Assembly (NCBI GenBank): GCA_903813345.2
Contig: CAIIXF020000004.1
Location: forward strand, 27,221,985 to 27,285,984
Source of the DNA: Owenia fusiformis
Taxonomy: Eukaryota > Annelida > Polychaeta > Sabellida > Oweniidae
Length of the DNA: 64,000 nucleotides
Direction: 5' to 3'
Shown piece by piece: positions 46,886-57,394 of this stretch (the stretch's first letter is position 1; each line of letters starts with the position of its first letter). The translations under genes were made by a program, and so were the position numbers. Below the pieces are notes generated by a model. It ran no database searches. It saw nothing but the letters and a program-made list of their open reading frames with translations, and was not told where the DNA came from.

Positions 46886-47362
46886 AGGGACAAAGTGCGT
46901 AAATCAAGTCTCACTTTTGATCTTCATGGTATTTCCAATGGATTAATAAGTACCCAATCTTTCATTTGACACTAAAAAAAGCTCAAACAGACCACATCAG
47001 AGTTGACACGAGATCATGACAAAATATTTTTGATCTATCAATTTATATATGTCAAGTTTTTAGCAATGCCATAGAAAGATGGCATTGTTGTTTGGATTAA
47101 TTATCAATTCAATTTTGACAGGATTTTCAAGCATACGCCATCTTTTAATCCAAGAGTTATTTAAAACATACACTATTTGTGAAAAGTGGTAATTCACTTT
47201 TTTCAATCTCTGAACTTCAAATGCTGTTTTCTATGCGAGTAATTTTATTTTCACTTCAGTATTATCCCAAATTAAAGTTTTTATCATATTTGATTGACTG
47301 TGAGTGGCATGTCTCAAACAATATGTTGTCCTTTTTCCTTCAAAAATAGGCGCATTGCCTGT
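46886..47362. mobile_element. 477-bp insertion flanked by TTAA in copy A flank
   Basis: TTAA stands on both sides (46,882-46,885 and 47,363-47,366). Copy B at about 62,155-62,165 has the joined sequence with a single TTAA. The ends AGGGACAAAGTGCG and (reverse complement) ACAGGCAATGCGCC are weakly similar. TTAA duplication is used by piggyBac, Kolobok and Sola3 elements; which applies is not clear. There is no coding capacity. Confidence 0.75.
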
Positions 47363-47366
47363 TTAA

Positions 47367-47780
47367 CTATCTAGAATAGATTATCATAAAAGAGGTTACA
47401 GGCTCACTACTAACTGACAGGCCCTCTTTTTGGACATAAGAACTTACTCCTGTAGATTTGTCATTCATAACTTTCTAAACATGTGGGTATTTTTATTATT
47501 ATTAATTATCTTGGAAAAATAATTTAGCAAATATCTGACAGCTTATTATCCTATCCAACAAATTGTGTGAGGGTGGAGACATCATCCATTATAAACACAC
47601 ATCAAGTCATGTAATCTGTGTTGAATGGTGAGTGGTCTCGTTGATGGGACCTTGGAGACAAAGTCTAGTGTCTAAGCTTCCCCAAACCATCATCAGTGAT
47701 CATGTGACACGAGGGTGATATTAGTGTGTCAACTCCTAATGTCATTTTTGTAGAAAAGGTCGGACATCCCAATCCGCAGA
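47367..47780. repeat. Continuation of duplicated flank, then unique DNA
   Basis: From CTATCTAGAATAGATTATCA to about 47,552 this matches 62,161-62,185 plus 63,845-64,000, so the segmental duplication runs off the window end. About 47,553-47,780 has no counterpart inside the window. No gene. Confidence 0.8.
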
Positions 47781-48334
47781 CGTCCGTAAGTACGTCCGTC
47801 CGCAAGTACGTCCGTCCGCAAGTACGTCCGTCCGCAAGTACGTCCGTCCGCAAGTACGTCCGTCCGCAAGTACGTCCGTCCGCAAGTACGTCCGTCCGCA
47901 AGTACGTCCGTCCGCAAGTACGTCCTTAAGTCCGTCCGTAAGTATGGGCGTCCGTAAGTACATCTCTCCATCCATCCGTAAGTATGTGCGTCCGTCCGTA
48001 AGTATGTGCGTCCGTCCGTAAGTATGTGCGTCCGTAAGTATGTGCGTCCGTCCATCCGTAAGTACGTGCGACCGTCTGTCCGTAAGTACGTGCATCCGTA
48101 AGTACGTGCGTCCGTCCGTAAGTATGTGTGTCCGTCCGTAAGTACGTGCGTCTGTCCGTAAGTACGTGCGTCCGTCCGTCCGTAAGTACGTGCGTCCGTC
48201 CGTCCGTAAGTATGTGCGTCCGTCCGTAAGTACGTGCGTCCGTCCGTAAGTACGTGCGTCCGTCCGTAAGTACGTGCGTCCGCCCATCTGTAAGTATGTG
48301 CGTCCGTCCATCTGTAAGTATGTGCGTCCGTCCG
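47781..48334. repeat. GTCCGTCCGYAAGTAC minisatellite
   Basis: The left part (47,785-47,930) is a near-perfect 16-bp repeat, GTCCGTCCGCAAGTAC. The right part is a looser GTCCGTAAGTRYGTGC version, and a further short patch lies at 48,500-48,555. Because 16 is not a multiple of three and stops are absent, long frames stay open on both strands (for example 47,742-48,311 minus). They are a by-product of the repeat, not genes. Confidence 0.85.
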
Positions 48335-48559
48335 ACTAAAACGTTATACCCACCTATGCCCAGTCACAAGCCTGTGGACCCTGCTTTTATATCTAATGTG
48401 GATTTTTATCTTACCAATCATGACTTAAATATTAATATGGGTATTTCCCATAATTAATATATACTGAATTTTAACTTTCCAAATATGACTTCAATATTAA
48501 GTATGTGCGTCCGTAAGTATGTGCGTCCGTTAGTACGTGCGTCCGTCCATCCAGGCAAT

Positions 48560-50130
48560 AACTCGAATATCGTTTGCCCGATTTTGTTCATATTTATTTT
48601 GTATACATATACCCTATGGAGGTAGAGGTTCTGCTCAATTTTCAAAATGGCCGCTCATTTAAAAATGGCGGCCATTTTAGTGCAATATGTAAAACTGTAA
48701 TAGCAATATGAATTAATTGTAAAAAAATTATATAGGACATTAATAAAGCTAAAAATGTAGATATTAAAGAAGCATGTGGCAATCATCTTGAAAAATGGCG
48801 GCCTTTACTCATTATTTTACGATTTTTGCTGTAACTTGAAAAGTAGTGGAGCGATTTTGTTTGATATTTGGTATGTGAATACAACAGTGTGTCTCAAAAA
48901 AAATGTTACACTTACAAAAAGTTAAATATCTTTCATAATTTTGACTTTTCCCCTAAAATATATTTTGGATACCAAAAGACAAATCTTTCTCGAATAATTT
49001 GTCACCATCAAATTCAAAATCTGTCATTGATTGGCTCCACATGGCAGCTTTTAGTGTCCAATGGTAAAATCTGACTTGCACCAACTTTTAAGTGATTGGA
49101 TGGACCAAATGACAAAAGAGGAACAGTTTCTTGAATATTTACCTTTCTTCTGAGTAGACGCTTGACATTTAACTGAGTCATTATGTTATTTTCCTATTTG
49201 TCTTACATATGGTCATTGGATCTATCCACATAAACATGTGGTCCCCTCAACATGTTCTCCAAAGCAAATCTGAGGCACCCTTGCCCATGTGCATATGCGT
49301 TGTAATATCACACTAGTACTGCACTGATTCTATCAATTATTTTTGCAAAAGTTCATTTAGGTCAGTTTGTGATGCTGTAAAGCGCTTTCAGAGGCCCTTC
49401 GAAAAACAAAGGGTGTAAAGTGGGATGACCCTGGGGGCTAATCCATTGGATAATTCAATGCTATCTTCTGGTTTCCAAAGAGTTCTACCAAACGATCTGC
49501 CACAGGCCTTTGCACCATCCTGTTGCCATCATACGTAACATAATTTAACACTGACAATGAATTTCTATCCAGGAAAGAAACAACTGGATCATTGATCATA
49601 TCAAGATATCACTGTCCACAGCATTCACACCAAAAAAGAATTGATCACCACATGTCCAACCACTGAGAAGTTGGCGCAAATCAGATTTCACATGCGTCTT
49701 TAAAATCTGTCCTGTGCAGCAAATCTTGGATGGATTTTGAATCTGATGGTGTGGATGAATTCGAGAAAGACTTATCTTTAAGTATCTAATTATATTTTAG
49801 GGGAAAAGTCAAAATCATGAAAGATATTGAACTTTTTGTAAGTGTAACATTTTTTTGAGACCCACTGTATAAGCATGGCACACTGTCTAATGACACTTTT
49901 GGTAGAAGGCGGCCATTTTTCAAAATGGCCGCCTTCTACCAAAAGTGGAGTGATTTTGTTCATATTTGGTATGTGAATACTATGAGCATGGTACACTGTC
50001 TAATGACACTTTTGGTAGAAAATGGCATTTGGAAAACTGGCTGCCATTTTTGCTGTATATTTTGCTTGTAAAAATACCAGCCATGGCTGTTTGATGGGAT
50101 TTGCTACGCTTTGACGTTGCTGTTGTCTAG
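48560..50130 (+). mobile_element. Helentron-like element with mariner insertion; start unclear
   Basis: It ends GGGATTTGCTACGC...TTGTCTAG|T at 50,127-50,130, closely like the end of the element at 51,603-51,606. Repeated AAATGGCGGCC-type phrases (about 48,645-48,810 and 49,910-49,940) fill the body. It probably includes the minisatellite at 47,781, but I cannot find a matching 5' subterminal inverted repeat. Confidence 0.45.
48883..49870. mobile_element. Tc1/mariner-like element with ~75-bp inverted repeats, transposase decayed
   Basis: The left end CAGTGTGTCTCAAAAAAAAT continues through ACACTTACAAAAAGTT to TTTTCCCCTAAAATAT, and the right end is its reverse complement with few mismatches (about 49,794-49,868). 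A TATAAGC flank remains on the right. The parallel phrase GTATGTGAATACTATGAGCA at 49,968 shows what the empty target looked like. Inside, the minus strand keeps only short open stretches between stops. Confidence 0.7.
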
Positions 50131-50838
50131 TTTGTTAAGGGTGTCTCTTGTTGACGAGATATTAATTTGAATGGTTTCCAATTCTTGCATTTCTGGTATT
50201 GATATTCCCGTTATTCCATTCTTGTGATATTCCGTGTTTCGTGTTTTGCAATAAGTGTTGGTTTTGTGGAGAAATGTCTTTTTATAAGGTTGGTATATGA
50301 CTTGGCTTCAAGGATTCATCTATTGGAGGTGTATCCTATTGTTGAGATATTAACTTGGTTTTACATGTTTTTTTGGCTGTTCAGTTTTAATTATTTTCAG
50401 TTAGTTTTCATATAACATAAGTGTCTTGACATCAGCTTTATATTTTTTTTAATCATTGTCAAGGTGCACTGACACCAAGCCTTTGAGAGAGTTCATGGCA
50501 AGTCTGGTAATTTTGCAGCCATGTGCAAACCAAAAGTAACAAAATCCTGGTGGAGATGGTGTGATTTCTTTCTCTGAGAAATGTTTCATTGGCAATGATT
50601 TACCATGCTGGCGAGATTATTGCGATGGAACACTAAGCTGAGAAAGAAATCATGTATTGATGGTTAAGCCTTTAGATCTTCAAATAACATAAAGCACATG
50701 AGCTCTCTGTTAGAAAGGGCACCATTCTGGTACCAGATATTAAGATATTTTTTACATATGATTATGAGTCAAAATATTTCCACACAAAATATGATCCTTA
50801 ATATTTTTATGGTGTTGTTTTGCCTGATTGGCTAATTA
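50131..50838. other. Unique intergenic DNA
   Basis: No repeat ends and no recognisable gene; the open frame at 50,224-50,415 is hydrophobic and T-rich, without a family signature. Confidence 0.4.
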
Positions 50839-51606
50839 TCCCAACGAACGAAGTTCGGTAGGGGTATAGTGAAGCCCTCCGTCCGTCTGTCCGTCAGTCA
50901 GTCAGTCCGTCCGTCTGTCCGGAAGATAACTCAAATACTAGTAGATGGATTTTCTTCATATTTAGTGGAAAGATGTATATTGGTGAATAGTTTTACGCAA
51001 AAAAAGATTTTTTCAAGATGGCCGCCGCTTTAAGAATGACGGGACTTTTTCGCAAAAATCATAAATTTTTCATTCTAAACCAAAGTAATTAATATTATTG
51101 TTTGAAATTTTGGTAGTATATTCACAACATTTATCTATTTCACATATATTCCGTGTTTTTCATCCTGACCCCCAGGGGCCGTGTATGGGGGGACAGGAAA
51201 ACAGAAATTTTCGCTAATTTCTAGATCTTTCTGAAGTATAGCTTTATTATACTCAAATGAAAGGCAATTAAGAGTAGATTGCAAATATTGTATCTTTTTT
51301 CTGATTCGAGCCTCGTAAAATTCAAAATGGCCGTCTAATGTACGATTTCGCAATAATTTTTCGATCCCTTCAAAGTATGGCTATATTATACTCAAATTGA
51401 AGAAATTTTGGAGTAGATCACAATTATGGTATTATTTTTCAGATTTGTATCTCCGAAAATTCAAAATGGCTGCTTTGCAGGAATTTGCAATTCTAAAATC
51501 TAATTTTTTCAATTTTAACCAAAGTAATGAGTATAATTGATTGGAATTTGGTAATTGATATTTTGTTCGTTGGGATTTGCTACTCCGCGGAGTTGCCGTT
51601 ATCTAG
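50839..51606 (+). mobile_element. Helentron-like element, second family (768 bp, both ends visible)
   Basis: The 5' end TCCCAACGAACGAAGTTCGG carries the subterminal inverted repeat CCCAACGAAC, whose partner GTTCGTTGGG is at 51,565-51,574. A GTCCGTCTGTCCGTCAGTCA minisatellite follows the 5' end. The 3' end has the palindrome ACTCCGCGGAGT (51,582-51,593), nine bases and then CTAG followed by T. This is the same plan as the 29-42 kb array but with different sequence. There is no Rep/helicase, so it is non-autonomous. Confidence 0.75.
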
Positions 51607-53294
51607 TTATTATATTGATTGCTCTTGTTTGATTGCAAATCAAATTTCATATGGCCAACCGGAAAATTCTCTGACAAACTTGATGATTTTTCATATCTAA
51701 TTGTGCTGAAACTACAGAATCCTATTAAAATAACCATTTTTCTATATAAGGCCATTAAAATTAGTTTGGACAACTCACTGAATGCTGATATATTTTTATA
51801 GTCTCTTACAAAAATAATAAAATTTTTGAAGAGTTTGATCAGTATGTAATGCACCTATCCACCATAATCACATTGTACCTATCCATCCAGTGTTCTCCCC
51901 AGGATTTCATCTCAAGTGGGTGCAAATCCAGCATACCAGCATGGCAATTGGGAAGTTATCTGTAAAAAATGAAATCATTGAAGCATATCGAGAATGAATT
52001 TATTTTTAGATCAATGGATACTTCGTGCAATATTCTGTTGAATATACAGTATATACATTATACTGTATAAAATAATATGGATTTATCATAACCACCAACA
52101 ACTCAATGATTTCAATAAATATTTGACCAATGTGAGGCTTCGAACGCCCCCCCCCCCCCACCAGCTTACGCACAAGCTTAATATGTTGGATTAAATGATC
52201 ATATTTTATCAACAACATACCAATGTTTTAGTGTTCTGTCTATGTACTCATAACGCTGGTGGGACACATTCCAAGCATATAGCTTGTATTTCTTAATAGG
52301 GAAATACTTGATAAGTCTCTGATGTGCTTTGTGTTAGCAGCGTCTTTTGTAACGATTTCTATGAATTCGGTGACTATGTCTGGATCTGCTCCATTTATAT
52401 AGCAGAATGCACTTAGGAGAACACGATCCCAATGATTCATATTAGGCAACCAGAACCTTCTCCTTACCTTGTCTCTTACAAGAATAATTAAAGGACGATT
52501 CTCGGTTTGGAGAACAATCTCCTGGGCTAATAATTTTTTTCATGAAAACTATAGAAATATTACCCAATAAATTATGAATATTCAAAAGACCAATTTGTTA
52601 TTTTTACATCTTGTAGATTTAAATGTCCTCAATTGAAGAGTTTGATCAGTACGTAATGCACCTATCCACCATAATCACATTGCACCTATCCATCCAATGT
52701 TCTCCCCAGAATTATATCTCAAGTGGCTGCGAAATTAATATTTGCACAATTGTGTAATAATAATACATAATATGCCTATTTTTCTTTATTTTTATCATAT
52801 TTTCCATTATTTTTTATCATATTCCAAATGGTTTGTCAAACTTGGTCTTTGTCTCCATGCATTACTTTTATCAAACATTATATTGTATATTTCTTTGCCA
52901 TTTTTTATACAGTTTCCCTTCCCAAATATGGTCAAACTAGTGTTGCGTCCAGTTAGAGATGCAAGCTGTCAAACTAGCAGAGATCGCATGAATTGAAATG
53001 ATTATCAGCTATCACGATTCCATATTGATGGTTGATAAGATTGAAAATAAAATTAAATCCTCAATACAAAATAACCTTTTTATGTTGCCATATTTGTGGC
53101 ATCAATTGCAATTTATGAGGCCCATTCCCAGCAATGGAACTCCTTATAGTCCATTTGTCATTTTCTTAACGTATGAATATTTAAAAACACTGTGCAGATA
53201 CTATCATTAGGGTTTATTTGAGTGATTTAGCTGGGTTGCCAAAAAATTAACGTTGGGGAAAATTTTTGTATCTATCACCATAGTAACATACCAT
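51607..53294. repeat. Inter-segment DNA with ~90-bp direct repeats
   Basis: GAAGAGTTTGATCAGTAYGT plus the following text to TTCTCCCCAG..TT occurs at about 51,827-51,920 and about 52,637-52,725. The copies enclose ~720 bp including the open frame at 52,240-52,449. The phrase AGTGTTCTCCCCAGGATTT looks like a hAT terminus. A C13 run lies near 52,147. Confidence 0.55.
52240..52480 (-). pseudogene. Possible orphan exon or coding fragment, unknown
   Basis: The minus strand reads RFWLPNMNHWDRVLLSAFCY and then INGADPDIVTEFIEI. This is compositionally unlike the surrounding AT-rich noise. About 80 codons are open and end at 52,240. I recognise no family and see no convincing splice sites or neighbouring exons. 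It could be a fragment of a host gene or mobile element. Confidence 0.25.
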
Positions 53295-53316
53295 ACTTAT
53301 CCTAATTTTTTCAACA

Positions 53317-53917
53317 TAAATATATAAGCACTAGTGCCAAAGGGAAAGGACCAAAAGTTGTAATGGAACTTAGCAAGAAAAATGGAACTTAGCAAGAAAA
53401 AGCAAACTCTAAGTGCATACCAGTCAAGAAATACAAACCCCATATAGCCCAAAACCATGATCTAACGTGAAAAGAAACAATGTCTAATACCCCATTTCCC
53501 CCCACCATTCAAGAATCAATATCACAATCCAAGACCAGAAGACCAAGGGACATTTCATTCATACTGAAGTCATTAGAATACATGTTGAAGAAAAAATTAG
53601 AAATTGATAGCCAATTGATAGCCAATACTCATAACTTCAAAAATTGTTGTAGTTAAAAGTACTCATACAAGATAGAGCATTCAGTCTCAAATGATGTGGG
53701 ATAGATAAAATCCAGTCTTCAAGTCCATAGGCGTTTCAAAGGGTCAACATCCATTCACAAAAGCATTCGCAATAATCCATAAAACACAATGATTCACAAT
53801 GGTCATCAGGAGAAAACTATGGCTGGTTTCGATCCCTATTTCTCAACCATTAATGCCATAGCCGGGATCCACTTCAAAAGGTGCCAAGTGAAAATATTGT
53901 GAGTTCATTGCCAATAT
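53317..53917 (-). mobile_element. 3' tail of Penelope-like element, attached to the RT (copy B)
   Basis: Counterpart of 18,586-19,097. It contains two short internal duplications (AATGGAACTTAGCAAGAAAA and AATTGATAGCC). Confidence 0.75.
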
Positions 53918-53918
53918 C

Positions 53919-55430
53919 TTAAACAATTCCCACATCCTTCAGCATCTCAAGCTTTATAGAATTATAACCTTGACCTAACAGTTTGATCACTAAAGTATTG
54001 TGTCTTGACTTAAAATCTAAATATTTAGAGCATGCCCTGCCATATCTAATAAGCTGGGATACATAGACCCGATATGCTGGATTTAATGGAATATTATTGT
54101 CTAAATGGGAAAAATTCACAATATCAAAGTTGAAATCATCTCATTTATCATACAACTTACAATATATACTGTTGTCTTGTTCAATGTTAATGAGAAGGTC
54201 AAGATAAGGCGCATTCATGTTCGATTCATTGGTCTTTTTTAACTCTAACTCCGAAGGGTATATCTCATTTACAAATTTTCAAATCCAGGGTTGTCCAAAC
54301 TCAACAGGTCATCTATATTCCTATCTGTTTTATTAAAAAGTTTAGCTATGTGGAATTTTGTCTTATCTTTCATCATCTTTTGCAAAAACTTATATTCATA
54401 CGAGAATAGAAAAAGGTCTGCCAAAAGAGGAGCACAATCTGTCCCCATTGGTATTCCTATATTTTGACGTAAAACAGTATTTCCAAACTTTACATAAATG
54501 TTATCAATCAAAAAGCCTAAAACCTCACAAAGTTGTATTGCAGTAAAAGAAATATACTTTTCATGTTGATCACTAGAAAAGAAAGCTCTATTTGAACTAC
54601 AATTTACGAATTTAAATCTACTACCTTTCATTGTGTTTTTAATGATACCAAATATTTCCTCTTTCAATTTGTTATGGGGAATTGATGTGTAAAGTGTGGA
54701 AAAATCCCATGTGGAAATACATTTAACTTTTGAATAATTAGGTTGATCAAATTTAGATAAAAGGTCCTTCAAATTTTTAAGGACTACATATGGTTAACCC
54801 CAGAATTTCTAAAAATAGCATTACAGTAAGACTTCCTATTATTTTTAACAGCTTGGAGACACCTAGGCAATAGCCAAGAAACCTTTTTAGTAGAACAAAC
54901 CCTAGAACCAGCAATAAATCTAGATTCATAAGGGCCTTTATGTAATTTAGGTATCCAATAAATTTTAGGCAAATGTTCTTGTTTCTCTGTTGGTTTGATC
55001 TTGTGTCTAATCAAGAAGTCTAAATGATTTTTGACTATTTCAACTTCATTAGCATCAACCTTAACATACGTTTTAGTACTTGTATTTTTGTTTGAAATGT
55101 CCAATTCTGTCATAATAATAGACAAGTAGAATTTTTTACATATAACAATAACTTTATTTGACGCTTTGTCTGCTGGGACTAACAAATTTTCTAAATATTC
55201 AACAACTTGAGGGTCATCTAATACCTTGTCATTAGATTCAAACTTTTGACCTCTAAGTTTAATTATTCTACTATTAACAATATCTTTGACTTTAAGTATC
55301 CACTCATCTAATGAAGATTTATCAGCATGCTCATGTCTAATGCAATCATTAGCATATTTTTCAACAGCATCAAAAAATTTTTTTTATTATATCTCCATAA
55401 AATTGGATTCTGTTCATGAAATAGGACCTT
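53919..55430 (-). pseudogene. Penelope-like reverse transcriptase, inactivated (copy B)
   Basis: Same motif order as copy A: LVPADKASN, KQEHLPKIYWIPKLHK, DFSTLYTSIPH and GIPMGTDCAPLLADLFL. The lesions differ. The catalytic block reads NIDDLL instead of YIDDLL. A one-base loss near 54,275 shifts the frame after DNPGFEN. A short deletion removes the HKKF region before LVPADKASN. About 50 nt near the 3' end of the coding region (after NSIKL) are missing. The stop found in copy A is absent here. Confidence 0.8.
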
Positions 55431-57015
55431 TTTTAAACAGATTTAAAATAGATTATAATGTGTGCTATCAACTTTATAAGGGGCCTTTAATAAATTGATT
55501 TGATAAAAACTGGTGAGGTGGATATTAATATACTTTGCACGTCTGCATTATAAACCTTACTTTAGAAATTTAGTTTAGGTACTATATAATTGATAAGTGA
55601 TAAGTTGCAATTAAATATATGTATGTGTGTCATAATCTGTCTTGGTTTAAGTGTAGGACATCCAAAGTCAACTGTACTTACTATTATATTGGTACATAAG
55701 TTCAAGTAGATAAGCGAAAATTAAAAACATGACATACAAAGGTGGTTTTTAAATATCACCTGGCTTGAATTAGAATACTTGATACATTTGGTATAAATGA
55801 CCAAACAGATAATAAGATGATAAATAAAACTAGAAAAACAGCAAAGCCATGGACTAGAGAATACCCCCGAACAAAACATATTTTATAATAAATTATTTTG
55901 TGATGGACATAATACTATTAACCAGGCAGTATTAGTGTCTTTTAAGGAAAAACTACTTTGTTGAATATTACTCCATTTTGAATTTAAAAACTATTTACAA
56001 AAAATGAATTTTTACAGAGAATATGGTCCATTTTTAAGAAGAGTTTGAATTTCTTCTTGAGATAGTGAGCCTATAAAGTATATTTTATTTAAAAACCTGT
56101 ATAAACGAAGTTGATTTAGAGGCATTCAAGATGTAGCTAAACTGTAATTTTTTGGGTAGCTTGAATTAAGCAACAATTTTGAATGTAAAAATGACTGATG
56201 GGTACACACATACTAACAGCTTTTATTCAAACAATATTTAAGTTAAAATAGAAATTGTATTAAAAATTAATGTCACTGGAATTTATTGTGTAATTAGTCT
56301 AGTTTAATAGTACAATAAATTACATGCCAAACATATATTAAAGATTCTGGTTAAATTACTTTGAACACAGCTTAAACATATAATTTAATGTCACAATTTT
56401 GTCAAAAAATTATAGCCATTTTGAATTAGGACATTTTAGAAATTCCTTTTGTAAAGAGATAGCAAATCATACAAAAATTGGTAAAGACACATTCAAATGT
56501 TGCCCTTTTAAGAAGAATGACAGCCATCGAAAATTGAATGGCAATATTGAAAATTCCTACATCAATCAATAAAATTTAAATCAAGTCAACCAACCAGTTA
56601 TTATGATTGCATTTTTAAGGAAAATGGAAAATTTGTGGTGACCATATTATACAAATATTGAATTATGTGGAGTTGAATATCTGTATACTGTACGCCTGGT
56701 GTTTTTCGCTTGCGATTTAGTTTCGCGCGTGATTTAGTTTCGCGCGCGATTTAGTTTCGCGCTTTTCGCAAGTGTTGTAAAATCGCAAAAATTTATCATC
56801 AGAAAATTGCAGATTAAATCCCCGAGAATTTTTATTACCTGGGGCCCTGAGCCTTTTGTTTTGTGTAAAATGTTTAGTTTCTCTGCTTTAATACCAAAAA
56901 TGATGATGCAATAGAGGTTGATTTGCATATTGGATGAAAATACTTTTTACTAAATTCCCGGGAATTAAGTGATGTGACTTCGTTTGAATTGAATATATAG
57001 TGGATTCACTAAAAA
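55431..57015. other. Duplicated intergenic DNA upstream of linker gene 2
   Basis: Counterpart of 20,701-22,325. The CpG-containing stretch at about 56,706-56,770 repeats a GCGATTTAGTTTCGCGC unit about three times, whereas copy A has roughly one. No gene recognised. Confidence 0.5.
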
Positions 57016-57023
57016 TGACGTCA
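57016..57023. promoter_or_regulatory. Palindromic CRE-type site upstream of linker gene 2
   Basis: TGACGTCA at the same distance (379 bp) from the start codon as in copy A, with the same TATA-like and CCAAT sequences after it. The role is inferred. Confidence 0.35.
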
Positions 57024-57394
57024 TTGAATACCTCTATATACTTTTAGTCACATGGTATCTAATCGACCAATGAGAGAACGAGTACCACGGCATGGAGTTA
57101 TTGTCTGGACACACTTTCAGATGGATGAACAATTAGGCATACGGACAAACAGCTTCTCTATATTTTACTCAATCTTCGTCCAATAATGGGATTAAAAAGC
57201 ATAGACAGTGTCATTCAATTGGACTCTGAACCAAATGATGGTAACAAAATGACCAACTTCTTTTTTATCAGATTCGTGTGATCCTGTAAAATCGCTTGGT
57301 ACTATAATGCTGCCTTTGGTCACTTGGTGCAGTATTTTCAAGTACTACTATTCACTTGATACTTTTCACATATACTTGAAATCAGTCTGTATCG

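Noticed and set aside
47742-48311. 189-codon open frame of a repetitive TDGRTYLR protein
   Set aside because: It follows wholly from a 16-bp minisatellite that is also open on the other strand; no start context or flanking exons.
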